A stretch of DNA of 64,000 bases from assembly GCA_963753195.1 (NCBI GenBank), contig CAVWBH010000003.1, positions 1 to 64,000 of the forward strand. Reading direction: 5' to 3'. Below, piece by piece: positions 9,327 through 18,647 of this stretch. The DNA is from Palsa-504 sp963753195 (GTDB lineage Bacteria; Actinomycetota; Actinomycetes; Streptosporangiales; Streptosporangiaceae). Numbering within the stretch: the stretch's first letter is position 1; each line of letters starts with the position of its first letter. A program made the translations under genes and the position numbers. Below the pieces are notes generated by a model. That model saw only the letters and a program-made list of their open reading frames with translations. It had not been told where the DNA came from and searched no databases.

Positions 9327-9734
9327 TCACGGAGCAAGCCGTTCAACCATGGCACCCATGGCTTCGTATGTTGGGGTGGCCCGCTGGTCGAAGCTCAGCA
9401 GCGTGGCCTGGTGCTCAACTGCGGTGCACGCGATCAGGGCGTCGTAGGCAGGACCGCCAAGGATCTGTCCGGCGGCTACGGTGGCCAGCAGCTCCTGATA
9501 TCCGGTTTCCGACAGGGTAAGGAATGGTTCAGTGAACCGCCCGGTGATGAAGGCGTGCGCCAGCGACGGGTGGGCACGGTGTGGCGGGGGAAGCCGGGTC
9601 AGCACCGAGTAGGACTCGATCGCCGCGTGGGCGATCAGGCGGGGTCGGCTGGTCATGGCCTGGCGGGCGATGGCGTGGTGCTCGTGCCAGGTGGCGAAGG
9701 CCGCGATGACCACGCTGGAGTCGACGGCCTTCAC
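9327..9734 (-). CDS. vapC: PIN-domain toxin, VapC type
   Basis: A 135-aa PIN-domain ribonuclease-like protein. Acidic residues typical of the active site are seen in MKAVDSSVV (Asp5), AAIESYSVL (Glu40) and YDALIACTA (Asp98), plus LLSFDQRA near 114. It is encoded immediately after the AbrB-type antitoxin, with a 4-bp ATGA overlap. VapC toxins cleave specific RNAs and are neutralised by the partner. The pair is free-standing between phoU and the PucR remnant. Confidence 0.92.
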   Translation of the reverse strand: MKAVDSSVVIAAFATWHEHHAIARQAMTSRPRLIAHAAIESYSVLTRLPPPHRAHPSLAHAFITGRFTEPFLTLSETGYQELLATVAAGQILGGPAYDALIACTAVEHQATLLSFDQRATPTYEAMGAMVERLAP

Positions 9735-9976
9735 CGGCGGATGCGCTCGAGCGTGTCCCGGACGATGTCGGTGGTCAGGACCGGCATGTCGGCATCGGCG
9801 ACGGCGGCCACGCCGTCGCCCTCATCCACTAGCCGCATCGGTGTCGCCACCGGGACGATCTCCAGCCGGCCGTCCTGCTCGGTGATCTCCAGCGGCTGGC
9901 CTGCGGTCAGCCCGAGCGCATCCCGGAGCGCCTTGGGAACGACAACCCGTCCGGCAGAATCTATGGCAGTCTTCAT
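9731..9976 (-). CDS. vapB: AbrB/MazE-type antitoxin (VapB)
   Basis: An 81-aa antitoxin. Residues 1-45 form a swapped-hairpin AbrB DNA-binding domain (MKTAIDSAGRVVVPKALRDA, then LGLTAGQPLEI). The acidic C-terminus is expected to bind and block the toxin. It precedes vapC with a 4-bp overlap, so the two are translationally coupled. Such antitoxins repress their own promoter, which would lie just above 9976 in the 10-kb gap region. Confidence 0.92.
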   Translation of the reverse strand: MKTAIDSAGRVVVPKALRDALGLTAGQPLEITEQDGRLEIVPVATPMRLVDEGDGVAAVADADMPVLTTDIVRDTLERIRR

Positions 9977-10111
9977 ACCAGAAAAATACCATTCACCGGA
10001 CCATCATGACTGCCCGATGTTCATGGCACCTTGCTGGACCTGAACCACGGAGCGGGCGTTCGGCCGAATCGTCATCGGCGCCGGGTACCGGAGCATGTCC
10101 GGGATGTCTCG

Positions 10112-11354
10112 TCACGGGTTGAGGACGCGGTGCAGCCGGACGGCTGCTGCGAGCTCACTGCTGCGGGCGAGAACACTGTGGCCGAGCAGGTCCTCGATGC
10201 CGTGAATCCGGTAGGCGATCGTGCGGTCGCTGACATTGAGCCGCGCCGCGGCGGCGGCCGCGTTGAAGCCGGATTGCAGGTAGCTCCCGAGCGTGTCGCG
10301 CAGCACGCTGGTCCGTGGGTCCCGCGAGGCCAGTGAACCCAGTTCGCGTTCGACGAAGCGGCGCGCGGCACGGACATCGCCCAGCAGCACGGCTTCCAGC
10401 GCGACCTCGTCGTAGCGGGTCACCGGCTGCGTCAGGTGTGCGGCCACTCGGTGGGCGGCCAGCGCCTGCTCGTGGCTGTCGCGGAACCCGTTAATCCCCC
10501 AGGCCGGCTCCCCGACGGCATACCGCGTCCGGCCCGCAGCGTTCGTCCACCCGAGGTCGTGCTCTTCGCCGTGCTCCTTGCTGTGCTTTTCGCTGTGCTC
10601 GTCGCCGTGCTTTTCGCTGTGCTCGGAGCGACGGGGCGAACCGAGCCAGGCCCATACTGTGTCGTCGGTCATCGCGACCGTGAGCAAGCTGCGCTCCAGC
10701 CGGTGCGCCAGGTCGCGTAGAGAGGCGTCGGCGGCGGGGCCGGTGGCGACCACCGCTAGATGTTCTTGTTCGAGGCGGTAACCGAGTTCGGCGCTCTCGA
10801 TGCTGGCTCCGCCGAGCACGTCGCGGACGAGCTGGACGCGTCGCTGGATGCTGGTGCGGAGTACTCTCTGACAGTTCGTCGGTGTACTCCTCGGACACCG
10901 CCCCTACGACGCGATCCACGTAGGCGAACAGGTACTTTGACCCGATCAGGGTGGCGCTGCGCCGCTGGGCCGGCGAGAGGCTCAGCTCCTCGATAAGCAC
11001 GAAGAATCGCTCCAGGACGACCGCGTGACCGATGCGGTAGGTGTGCAGCAGCGGTTCGAGGGCTATGTCGGCCCGGGCGGTGGCCCGGGCCTCGCTTATG
11101 GCCTCGCTCGGCGGATTGCGTGGCGGCTGCCGGTCGCCGCCGAGGGCCGCAAGCGCGGCACGGATGTTGCCGAAGCAAGACGCGCGCAGGCCGACGGCGA
11201 GCTCGGGCCGCGACAGCACGTCGAAGTCCGGCGCCTCGTCCTGCATGCGGGCGAGCATGGTCTCGACCAGATCATCGATCTCGCCGCTCAACCTCGCCGC
11301 GACGGTACGCAGCGTCTCATCGATTCCGGCCGTGGTCGCCGTCTTTGTGCGCAC
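10112..11354 (-). pseudogene. PucR-family regulator interrupted by a frameshift
   Basis: The N-terminal part starts at a GTG at 11354 with a GAAGGAG site and reads as a RsbR/PucR-like sensor domain (LEPLLHTYRIGHAVVLERFF), ending in EEYTDELSE near 10870. The rest continues one frame over (TSIQRRVQLVRDVLGGASIE) to 10112, ending with a CdaR/PucR helix-turn-helix (NAAAAAARLNVSDRTIAYRI). One base changed near 10855-10875 explains the split. A His/Glu-rich repeat sits in the middle. It is divergent from an FAD oxidase gene, its likely target. Confidence 0.78.
10560..10625 (-). repeat. Short tandem repeat encoding a His/Glu/Lys-rich linker
   Basis: Units of 12-15 bp built on cgccgtgctc / gctgtgctttt recur about five times inside the PucR-like gene. 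On the coding strand they give alternating words such as EHSEKHGDEHSEKHSKEHGE. The linker lies between the central domain and the C-terminal HTH. Histidine and glutamate spacing could bind metal, but replication slippage alone would also produce it. Confidence 0.75.
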
Positions 11355-11522
11355 GACCTGCTCCTTCTCCAGTTCTCCAGTCGTGGGCGAACGCGATTTA
11401 GCCCTACCACTTTCGGCAGGCCGCAAACCCCGGCGGCCAGTCTGCGGGTTCTGCATAGCGGGCTGGCCGGGGGCGGCGCCAGGCTCGACACATAGGTCAG
11501 ATTCACGAACGAGGAGAGACCG

Positions 11523-12916
11523 ATGATCCTGCAACACGCAACCTTGACCGCAGACGCCCTGCGACCCGGCGATGACGGGTACGACACCGCGGCGCGGACG
11601 TTTTTCGCAACCGGCAACCCAGCGCTGGTGGTCCGGCCGCGCGAGCCGGAGGAGGTCGCGGCGGCGCTCGCTTACGCCGCACGTCACGACCTGGCCGTGT
11701 CGGTGCGCTCGGGCGGGCACAGCCCGCTGGGCCATAGCACCAACACCGGCGGGATGGTGATCGACCTGGCGCAGCTTGACGACGTCGAGGTCCTCGACAC
11801 GCAGCGCCGGCTCGTGCGTGTCGGCGGCGGCGCCACCTGGGGCGGGTGGCGGCAGCGCTCGATCCGCACGGCTGGGCCCTCACCGCCGGCGACACCGCGA
11901 ACGTCGGCGTCGGCGGTCTCACCCTGGGCGGCGGCATCGGCTGGATGGTTCGCCGGCACGGGCTGGCGATCGACAACCTGGTCGGCGCGCGCGTCGTGAC
12001 CGCCGACGGCCGGTTCCTCACCACCTCGGAGGATGAGCAGCCCGCCCTCTTCTGGGCCCTTCGCGGCGGCGGCGGAAACTTCGGCGTGGTCGTCGACTTC
12101 GACTTCCTCGCGCAGCCGGTCGCCACCGTGCACTTCGGGACGGTGGCCTACCGGCTCGACGACCCGGCCGCCCTGCTGGCCCGGTGGCGCGACGTCATGC
12201 GGGTTGCGCCGGATGAGCTGTCCAGCACCCTGGCGCTGACGCCGCGGATACCGGAGGCGCCGCCGTCCGCGACGTTGCTGCTCTGTTACGCCGGCGAGCC
12301 CGGCACCACGGCACCGGAGGCCGACGCCGCCATCGAGCCCCTGCTCAAGCTGGGCACGGTGACCGCGGCGACGATCGCCGAGCGCCGGTACTGCGAGATC
12401 CTGGAATACGCCGAGCGCCCGCCGGGCCTCCGGCTGGCCACCCGCGACACCCTCGTCGCGAAGCTCGACGACACCGTGATCGCGAGTATCAGCCAGCTTC
12501 ACACCGTCGCCGCTGTCCCGACCGCCATCGCGGTGCGCAGCCTGGGCGGAGCGTTCGGCCGGGTAGCGGCGGACGCAACGGCCTTCGCTCACCGCAACGC
12601 GGAGGCGATGATCGTCGCCTTGCTGATGCTCCCCGATCCAGCAGCCGACCGGGAGCTCGAGCAAGCACTCGTGCCCTGGCACGCCGTAGCGGCCCGCGGC
12701 ATGGGTACCTACGTCAATTTCCAGGGTTCGGCGACAGCAGCGGACGTGGCGGCCGCGTACCCGCCCGCGACGTACGCCCGCCTGGCCGCAGTCAAGCGCG
12801 CCTACGACCCCGGCAACCGGTTCGCGCTCAATCACAACATCAAGGCAGCCCCGCCGGGCAGGTTCCGCCCGCGGCCTGACGCTCGGGCGACTCGAACGGC
12901 GAACTTCCATTCCTGA
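11523..12916 (+). pseudogene. FAD-linked oxidase (berberine-bridge type) with a one-base frameshift
   Basis: The N-terminal FAD-binding half starts at 11523 and has VRSGGHSPLGHS, where the His is the usual flavin attachment site, and VGGGATWG. It loses frame near 11845. The next frame gives VAAALDPHGWALTAGDTANV, GVGGLTLGGGIGW and a C-terminal BBE segment YDPGNRFALNHNI, ending at 12916. One base missing in ggggcgggtgg accounts for the break. If intact, the product is a ~464-aa oxidoreductase. It is divergent from the PucR-type gene and followed by a small membrane gene. Confidence 0.82.
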
Positions 12917-12927
12917 CCGGAGGAAAT

Positions 12928-13144
12928 ATGAGTGCCCGTGCCTCGGCTGGCCGTAGCGCCGATCTGCGTCAACGGAACCCGATGATCAGGAGCAGATCGG
13001 TCATCGCGGCGATGTACGCAGGTCTGGCCACCACGGTCATCGCGGCCATCATCCCGTACGTCGACCGTGTCACGTCCAACACGCTGGCCGACCACATCCG
13101 GGCCGGCTATCCGACTTACCCTCAGGCCCGCATTGACACGGCTA
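12928..13144 (+). pseudogene. Small membrane protein, 3'-truncated
   Basis: The frame opens with GGAGGAAAT before an ATG at 12928 and encodes one hydrophobic helix (VIAAMYAGLATTVIAAIIPY) and an amphipathic segment ending PTYPQARIDT. In related actinomycete proteins, from memory, further membrane helices follow. Here the frame changes to Arg/Pro-rich sequence exactly where the stop codon of the opposite-strand ATPase gene begins (13142). I infer that the original 3' half was lost when that gene arrived. Confidence 0.55.
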
Positions 13145-14614
13145 GTTCGCGTAGAGCTGATCCAGGCCGACAAGACAGATGCCGGGGCGTTGGCCGGCTT
13201 GCAGTTCGCGGTCGAAGCCTGCGCCGGAGTAGCAAGCTAGCACCGCGTGCTGGGTGTCGAATCCCTTGACCGCGAGCAGGTCCTGCGCGCGGCGCAGGCG
13301 CTCGACGTCGCGCAGGTCCATGACCCGGTCCCACTTCACCTCGCCGAGGGAGAGGATCTTGCGCGGCCGGCCGTGCTCGGCCGGCGCGAGCACCACTACG
13401 TCGATCTGGATCTGGGTCCGGTTGGCTGGGTCCGAGACGACGCCGGACCCTACCTCCCCGGGCGGCCCGCCGAAAACCGCGGGATCTGCCGCGATCGCGT
13501 AATCGCGGCAGATCGCTTCGAAATGCGGTCCCGTTACCTGGGACAGGAAACGGGCGCGGGCTCCGGACCAGACGGCTGCTCCGCCGCCGAGTTCGAGACG
13601 TGCCCATTCCCGGCTCATGATGGCCTGGTAGAAGGTGATGAGCGGCTCGGCGATGCGGTACCTCGCCCGTCCCGATCTGAACAGGTCGGGCTCCTTGATC
13701 AGCAGCCGGGAATCCTCCAGGACCCGGAGGGGATGCGCGACCTCGTTGGACTTCCGGCCGATATAGCTGGCGATTCCGCCGGAGGTGTTATTTCCCTCGG
13801 CGACGGCCGCGAGCACAGAATGATAGAGCGACGGGTCGCGGATCTCGGTCTCCTCGGCGAGCAGGTAGCGGGCTTCCCGGAAGAGCGGGGTCTGCGGATT
13901 CAGCACGGTCCGGATCACCCAGGGGTCAAAGTCAGCGAGGTCGGCGGGGGCGTCTTCGCGCAGGAGCTCCCGCCGGTAAGCGGGAGTTCCGCCGACCACT
14001 GAATGCACGAGCACGGCCAGCCTGGGGTCGGTAATGTCCCAGAACCGTGCGGCGTCTCGGTAGCCAAAGGGGTGGACGATCAGCTCGAAGCCCGCCCGCC
14101 CCCGCAGCGGCGCCGACCCGGAAAGCAGCCCGCCCATGACTGACATGGCTGAGCCGCACAGGAGGAGCCGCGTACGGCTCGTTGATCCGCTTCCCCCCGG
14201 GCCAAGCTCCCGCTGGATGATGGACGGCAGGCCGGGTGACGCCTTGACCAGGAAGGGGAACTCGTCGATGACGACCGGAACGACATGATCCCCGGCCAGC
14301 CGGAACAGGTACGGAATGGCGTCAAGCCAGTCCCGGAACGGCGGGACCGGCGACCCGCTGAAGCGGATCAGCTCGTCGGCGAACAATCGCAGTGAGACCG
14401 TCTCGGTCAGCTCCAAGGCCGGGAAGTAGATCCCGCCCAGGGCTGTGGCCAGCCCCTGGAGGAGATAGCTCTTGCCCTGCCGACGCCGCCCGCTCACCAC
14501 ACCCAGCGTGGCGCCTGGCCGGGCATCGGCGGCGAACGAGGCCAGCCCGGTCCACTCGGCGTCCCGGTCGAACAGGTGAGGAGGCTTTGGCGTCCCGGTT
14601 GGTGAAGCATGCAT
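13142..14614 (-). CDS. Archaeal-type AAA ATPase (PF01637) with DUF234-like C-terminus
   Basis: A 490-aa STAND-like ATPase. The N-terminus LFDRDAEW is the usual family start; the Walker A-like loop is SGRRRQGKS at ~41-49 and Walker B is VVPVVIDEFPFL. A winged-helix segment (GGIASYIGRKSNEVAHPL) follows. The C-terminal ~120 residues look like a DUF234/PD-(D/E)XK-like domain, with IDVVVL and LGEVKWD resembling a D...ExK nuclease core. The ATG at 14614 was chosen; phased CGAAGTA repeats lie just upstream. The gene abuts a truncated membrane gene, suggesting insertion. Confidence 0.82.
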   Translation of the reverse strand: MHASPTGTPKPPHLFDRDAEWTGLASFAADARPGATLGVVSGRRRQGKSYLLQGLATALGGIYFPALELTETVSLRLFADELIRFSGSPVPPFRDWLDAIPYLFRLAGDHVVPVVIDEFPFLVKASPGLPSIIQRELGPGGSGSTSRTRLLLCGSAMSVMGGLLSGSAPLRGRAGFELIVHPFGYRDAARFWDITDPRLAVLVHSVVGGTPAYRRELLREDAPADLADFDPWVIRTVLNPQTPLFREARYLLAEETEIRDPSLYHSVLAAVAEGNNTSGGIASYIGRKSNEVAHPLRVLEDSRLLIKEPDLFRSGRARYRIAEPLITFYQAIMSREWARLELGGGAAVWSGARARFLSQVTGPHFEAICRDYAIAADPAVFGGPPGEVGSGVVSDPANRTQIQIDVVVLAPAEHGRPRKILSLGEVKWDRVMDLRDVERLRRAQDLLAVKGFDTQHAVLACYSGAGFDRELQAGQRPGICLVGLDQLYAN

Positions 14615-14617
14615 AGT

Positions 14618-14646
14618 CGAAGTATATTTGACCGAAGTACACTTCG
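14618..14646 (-). promoter_or_regulatory. Phased CGAAGTA repeats upstream of the ATPase gene
   Basis: CGAAGTA occurs at 14618-14624 and 14633-14639, 15 bp apart, and the second copy is followed by an inverted partner (gaagt-ac-acttc). The block starts only 4 bp from the ATG of the ATPase gene. The surrounding DNA is AT-rich for this genome. It may be an operator or the promoter itself; no binding protein is identified. Confidence 0.4.
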
Positions 14647-14935
14647 CTATCTTCTGAAGGGGGTTCACGCTGGCGCCCGCTTCGGCGGAGCCCGCCGCTC
14701 GACACCCCGCTGGCGACGCTAGACGGCCGACTCGCCGGGGCCGCCCTGTCAGTTCCTGCTGCCGCCTGCCGCTCCATGAACCGGCACGCACTGGCACACG
14801 ACCGGCCGCTCCTGGGCGGTTACTGGTCAGCGTCCCCGGCGGCAGGAGCGAGCATTCACGCCAACCCGGCGCAGCATAGATCAGCCTGTCGTAGCCGGCC
14901 CGGCGCTTGAGATCATGGTTGATGCCCGCGCGGTA
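14647..14935. other. Intergenic region without recognised feature
   Basis: About 290 bp of high-GC sequence between two minus-strand genes. No convincing gene, repeat or hairpin was found. Confidence 0.5.
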
Positions 14936-16044
14936 TCAAGAGGTCCAAACGTCTTGACCGCTTGATCGCGCGATACCTACTGAGCGGAACAGATCACGGA
15001 TGTCATCCCTGATCTGTTTGTCCTGGACACGACTTACCCACTCCTGCGGGGATGTTCCGGCCAATTCGGCCAGGCCCGGGAACTCGGCCAGCAAACTGGA
15101 AATCAGCCCAGCTTGGTCGATCAGCTTCCGAGGCTCGCCGGATGGTCCGATTAGATAGCCGTGGCGAGATACATACAGCCAGCATCCAGAGACTGCCTGA
15201 CCTGATGGCAGTCGGATAGAGCAGAAACGGGGTACGCGAATACGATCGTAATTGGGCTCCGTTTTATCTACGGTCAGCAGCTCGTCTTGGGCGAGCCAGG
15301 TCACCCACATAAGCAAGTTCTTCGAGGATGGATCGGGGACCGGCGTGGCAGGTACGTAGCCTGCCCTGCTGACGTGCGCAGATACGCCAACTGACAGCCC
15401 ATTAACATTCACTGCGGTGATCGGCACAGCTGTTGCCGAGCCTCCGGCGGCCAGCTTGCGGCGCACCTGAGCTGGAGCAGCGTTCGATCCGACGGCAAGC
15501 ACGGGGATCCGGCCGGCGATTGGTACTGCCTCGTACTCGAGCAGGACCTGGTCCAATCCCCTGTCCTCCTCCTCGCTAAGCCTGACCCGCCACTCGCCAA
15601 GCGGCCTGGTCCGCGACGGGCGAACGCCAAAGACGTTGATTTCGGTTACGAGTGCAGCCGAACCGCCTGGTGCTACCCCCGGATACGTCAAGGGCGCAGC
15701 AATCGGATCAAGCGCCCCATAGCCATTATGAGTTACCTCTGCGGCGGGTGTTCCTGGCGGTCGTTCAAGGATGGATATCTCCTCCTTCGTCGGCAGGTGA
15801 ATCGTAACATTGGCGATATAGGGACCAGCGCATATTCGGCCAGGTACCGGCACCCTGTAGGAGACCAGGACGTAGTTCGGGTGGCGGTCACGGTTCTGCC
15901 GGGACCGGTCATACCGTCTTGCGGTGCGCGGGTCAGCGTGACGGCGGCGATCTGGACGTCGCGCAGTACGTTGAGCGGTGTCCTTTTCGCCTCTTCTGGG
16001 TGTTCTGCGACCCCGGTGGCGTTTGGGGCTGGAGTGTCGGACAT
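14936..16044 (-). pseudogene. Unknown protein with a GSN motif, probable frameshift
   Basis: The N-terminal part starts MSDTPAPNATG at 16044 and contains LRDVQIAAVTLTRAPQ. The rest lies in another frame (DRHPNYVLVSYRVPVPGR onward) to 14936. The switch is near 15900, beside short C runs. The second part has LAVGSNAAPAQVRRKL followed by several HVSRAGYVPA-like segments. GSN resembles the YGSN loop of gamma-glutamylcyclotransferase folds, but the match is weak and I do not assign a function. Joined, the protein would be ~370 aa. Confidence 0.5.
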
Positions 16045-16252
16045 GTACACTCAGCGAGCCAGCCCCGGATCTGAGTCCAGCCAGGACTCTGGCACCTCCC
16101 GGGCCGCCAGCCCGATGAAGCGGACGCATTGACCTGCCGTGCGGCTGCTGCGAGCTGGGCCTAGCCACGCGGCTTCGTGCGTGCCACACCGTGACGATTG
16201 AGCAGCTTGCTCAATCGGACACGATTTTGCATTCGACTAAGAGGGGGCCAAG

Positions 16253-16666
16253 ATGGCCGACAACGCGCAGTTCGTGCAGGGCCTTTACGAAGCGTTCGCC
16301 AAGGGCGACGTACCTACCGTGCTGGCCGCCATGGACCCAGGGATCGAGTGGACCGAGGCGGAGCACGTCACCTTCTGGCCCGGTCATTCGTTCATCGGGC
16401 CTGAGGCCGTCGTTGAGGGAGTTTTCGCCCGCCTACCGGCCACCTTCGGTGACACCTTCCGTATCGAAATCGACCGCCTCCTCGACAGCGGCTCGGCGGT
16501 GGTGATGGAGGGCCGTTACAAGGGGATCGTGCAAGCGACCGGGAAGGCCCTCGACGCACAGGTCACTCATGTGTGGGACATTGCCGACGGCAAGGTCGCG
16601 AAGCTCCGGCAGTACACCGACACGTGGCAGTGGGCGGAGGCCACCGGCGAGACTCCCCTGACCTGA
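16253..16666 (+). CDS. SnoaL-like / NTF2-fold protein
   Basis: A 137-aa single-domain protein of the nuclear transport factor 2 superfamily. Hallmarks are FVQGLYEAFAKGDVPTVLAA at the N-terminus, a central GPEAVVEGVF and a C-terminal THVWDIADGKVAKLRQYTD. These proteins are cone-shaped ketosteroid-isomerase-like folds, some catalytic (SnoaL cyclases) and some ligand-binding. The active-site acids cannot be assigned here. It is a single gene upstream of rnz on the same strand with a 104-bp gap. Confidence 0.85.
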   Translation: MADNAQFVQGLYEAFAKGDVPTVLAAMDPGIEWTEAEHVTFWPGHSFIGPEAVVEGVFARLPATFGDTFRIEIDRLLDSGSAVVMEGRYKGIVQATGKALDAQVTHVWDIADGKVAKLRQYTDTWQWAEATGETPLT

Positions 16667-16770
16667 CTTCGGGCCGTCCCCCCGGCCGCGGCGCAAGGCC
16701 TCAGCCTGTCGGGCCGTAGCCGGGGCGGCCGGTCTGGCGCCGGCTGCCGCCTGGCGTAGGGTCGGTTGCT

Positions 16771-17703
16771 GTGTCTGACCGGGAACTCGTGGTGCTTGGG
16801 ACGGCGAGCCAGGCGCCTACCCGTAGCCGCAACCACAACGGCTACCTGCTGCTGTGGGATGACGAGGGACTGCTGTTCGACCCGGGCGAGGGGACGCAGC
16901 GGCAGATGCTGTTCGCCGGAGTCACGGCCAGCCGGATCACCCGCATCTGCATCACGCACTTCCACGGAGATCACTGCCTCGGCCTGCCAGGCGTGCTCGC
17001 GCGGATGTCCCTGGACCGGGTGCCGCACCCGGTGGAGGCCTGCTACCCGGCACAGAACCAGGACGTGTTCACGCGATTGAGGCATGCGGCGCTGTTCCGC
17101 GACGCAGTGGACCTGCGGGAACGGCCAGCGGAGGCCGCGGGCACGGTGCTGCGGGCCGCCGCGTTCCACGTGGAGGCCCGGCCGCTGTCACACACCATCC
17201 CGGTGCTGGGCTACCGGCTGGTGGAGGCCGACGGGCGGCGGATGCTCCCGGACAGGCTCGCCGCCTTCGGCATCACCGGCCCGGACATCGGGCGGCTGCA
17301 GCGCGAGGGCCGCCTGGTCACCGGTGAGCGCCTGGTGACAGCCGACCAGGTGAGCGAGCCCAGACGGGGCCAGCGTTTCGCGTTCATCATGGATACCCGG
17401 CTATGTGATGCCGCCTTCGAGCTCGCCGACGGCGCGGACATGGTGGTGTGCGAGTCCACCTTCGCCGACACGGAGGCCGCGCTGGCCCGCGAGTACGGGC
17501 ACCTGACCGCCAGCCAGGCCGGCCGCATCGCGGCCGAGTCCAGGGCGCGGCTGCTCGTGCTCACCCACTTCTCGCAACGCTACGAGCATGACGACGGCCA
17601 GCAGCTTGCCGCGCAAGCGGCGATGGCGTTCGGCGGACCGGTCGTGCTGGCTCGTGATCTGGACCGGATCCCGGTACCATCCCGGCATTCCCCAGCCACG
17701 TAG
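16771..17703 (+). CDS. rnz: Ribonuclease Z
   Basis: A 310-aa metallo-beta-lactamase-fold enzyme that cleaves the 3' trailer of tRNA precursors. The metal motif THFHGDHCLGLPG is at residues ~62-74. Further ligands are seen in RPLSHTIPVLGYR, FIMDTRLCD and VLTHFSQRY. The start is GTG (SDRELVVLGTASQAP). It is shorter on its C-terminal side than RNase J-type enzymes and fits bacterial RNase Z length. It is a housekeeping gene amid accessory neighbours. Confidence 0.92.
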   Translation: MSDRELVVLGTASQAPTRSRNHNGYLLLWDDEGLLFDPGEGTQRQMLFAGVTASRITRICITHFHGDHCLGLPGVLARMSLDRVPHPVEACYPAQNQDVFTRLRHAALFRDAVDLRERPAEAAGTVLRAAAFHVEARPLSHTIPVLGYRLVEADGRRMLPDRLAAFGITGPDIGRLQREGRLVTGERLVTADQVSEPRRGQRFAFIMDTRLCDAAFELADGADMVVCESTFADTEAALAREYGHLTASQAGRIAAESRARLLVLTHFSQRYEHDDGQQLAAQAAMAFGGPVVLARDLDRIPVPSRHSPAT

Positions 17704-17730
17704 CCGATCAACAGGCATGTGTCGAGGCCT

Positions 17731-17835
17731 CGTGTCCGCGAGCCGAAGAACTTCGTCATGATCATGAAGGACGGCAAGATCTACAAGAACGCGCTTTCGG
17801 AGGTCAGCAACTTACTGGACTGCCGAAGATCATGA
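17731..17835 (+). pseudogene. C-terminal remnant of an amidohydrolase
   Basis: A 34-codon open stretch gives REPKNFVMIMKDGKIYKNAL, the typical end of an imidazolonepropionase-like amidohydrolase, then a non-homologous tail before the stop. Nothing upstream in any frame restores the catalytic domain. This is a residue of a lost gene between rnz and the hydrolase. Confidence 0.5.
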
Positions 17836-17995
17836 ACACATGATCAGCTGAAGGTGGCTTCCGAGCGGCCAGACGGCAGTTACCTGTGCGCACGCTGACC
17901 CAGGCCCATAGATGCGAGACCTCGATGCGAACGACCGGGAATCGATGGCAGCCTTCTGAATGAGCCGATGATCCGGGTCTGCGGTGCCGATGGCG

Positions 17996-18556
17996 CTACG
18001 ACCAGACGAGGTGATCGAGGAAGTCCTCGACGGCCGTTATGACCTGGCCCAGCGCTGCGGCTGAGGCGGCAAGGGGGCCTGGTACGAACATTCGGTGATC
18101 GGCGTCATCGATCTCGACGACATCAGGGGTGAGGGCGCGGGCGATCTGCCCATCCCAGGACTGATCAGCCGTGCCGCCAACCAGCAGGCATGGACCCGCC
18201 GCACGGCGCAGCGCGGTCACGGTCGGCTCGTCCGTCAGCAGCGGCGTGAACCACACCGCGGCTAGGCCGCGATCAGCTACCAGCGGGGCGGCCAGCGACC
18301 CCACCGACTTCCCGATGATTACGGGGGCGGCCCCCGTGGCCGCTACCACTTCGTCGATCGCCGCCGCGACCTGGGACTCCACCCGCCCGCGCAGTTGGCT
18401 GAAATCCGAGGCGCCCGAAAGCTCCCACGCGATCGGGCGCGTGCGCCCGCCGCGGCGTCGCACCGCGAGCCCGGCATACATCAGCAATGGGCCATCAGCG
18501 CCGTAGTTCGCGCCGGGCGCGAGGATCGCTGACCGGTCCGCCCACTTCTGCGGCAT
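17996..18556 (-). CDS. Alpha/beta hydrolase
   Basis: A ~186-aa small alpha/beta hydrolase. It opens SAILAPGANYGADGPLLMY. The nucleophile elbow is GKSVGS (GxSxG), later acids are in VVEIDDADH, and the His is the last residue of DDADH. The start at 18556 is preferred: an upstream in-frame start at 18631 lies inside the adjacent insertion sequence. A promoter that would give a leaderless message fits this start. The substrate is unknown. Confidence 0.78.
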   Translation of the reverse strand: MPQKWADRSAILAPGANYGADGPLLMYAGLAVRRRGGRTRPIAWELSGASDFSQLRGRVESQVAAAIDEVVAATGAAPVIIGKSVGSLAAPLVADRGLAAVWFTPLLTDEPTVTALRRAAGPCLLVGGTADQSWDGQIARALTPDVVEIDDADHRMFVPGPLAASAAALGQVITAVEDFLDHLVWS

Positions 18557-18563
18557 GAGGCCG

Positions 18564-18591
18564 ATACTACGGGACTCACCGGTCACCTCAA
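18564..18591 (-). promoter_or_regulatory. Likely promoter of the hydrolase gene
   Basis: On the minus strand TTGAGG (18586-18591) and TAGTAT (18564-18569) are separated by 16 bp, a good sigma-70-like pair. The ATG at 18556 is 7 bp past the -10 element, implying a leaderless transcript. The IS3 element ends 11 bp upstream of the -35 box, so the promoter survives the insertion. Confidence 0.45.
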
Positions 18592-18647
18592 GGATGCGAC
18601 AATGGATCGCCCCGGCTTCTTTGGAGGCCAAAGCTTGCCGAATACGA

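Noticed and set aside
9327..10000. Phage-defence island built on vapBC, the HEIGH protein and the AAA ATPase
   Set aside because: The genes are on different strands with housekeeping genes between, and none of the known defence nucleases, helicases or reverse transcriptases is present. They are treated separately.
10756..11178. Separate small gene on the minus strand overlapping the PucR break
   Set aside because: It is a third frame of the same DNA with Ser/Ala/Arg-rich composition; the PucR frames explain the conserved sequence.
16771..17703. Beta-lactamase resistance gene, from the HxHxDH motif
   Set aside because: The overall motif order and the tRNA-processing-type segments fit ribonuclease Z.
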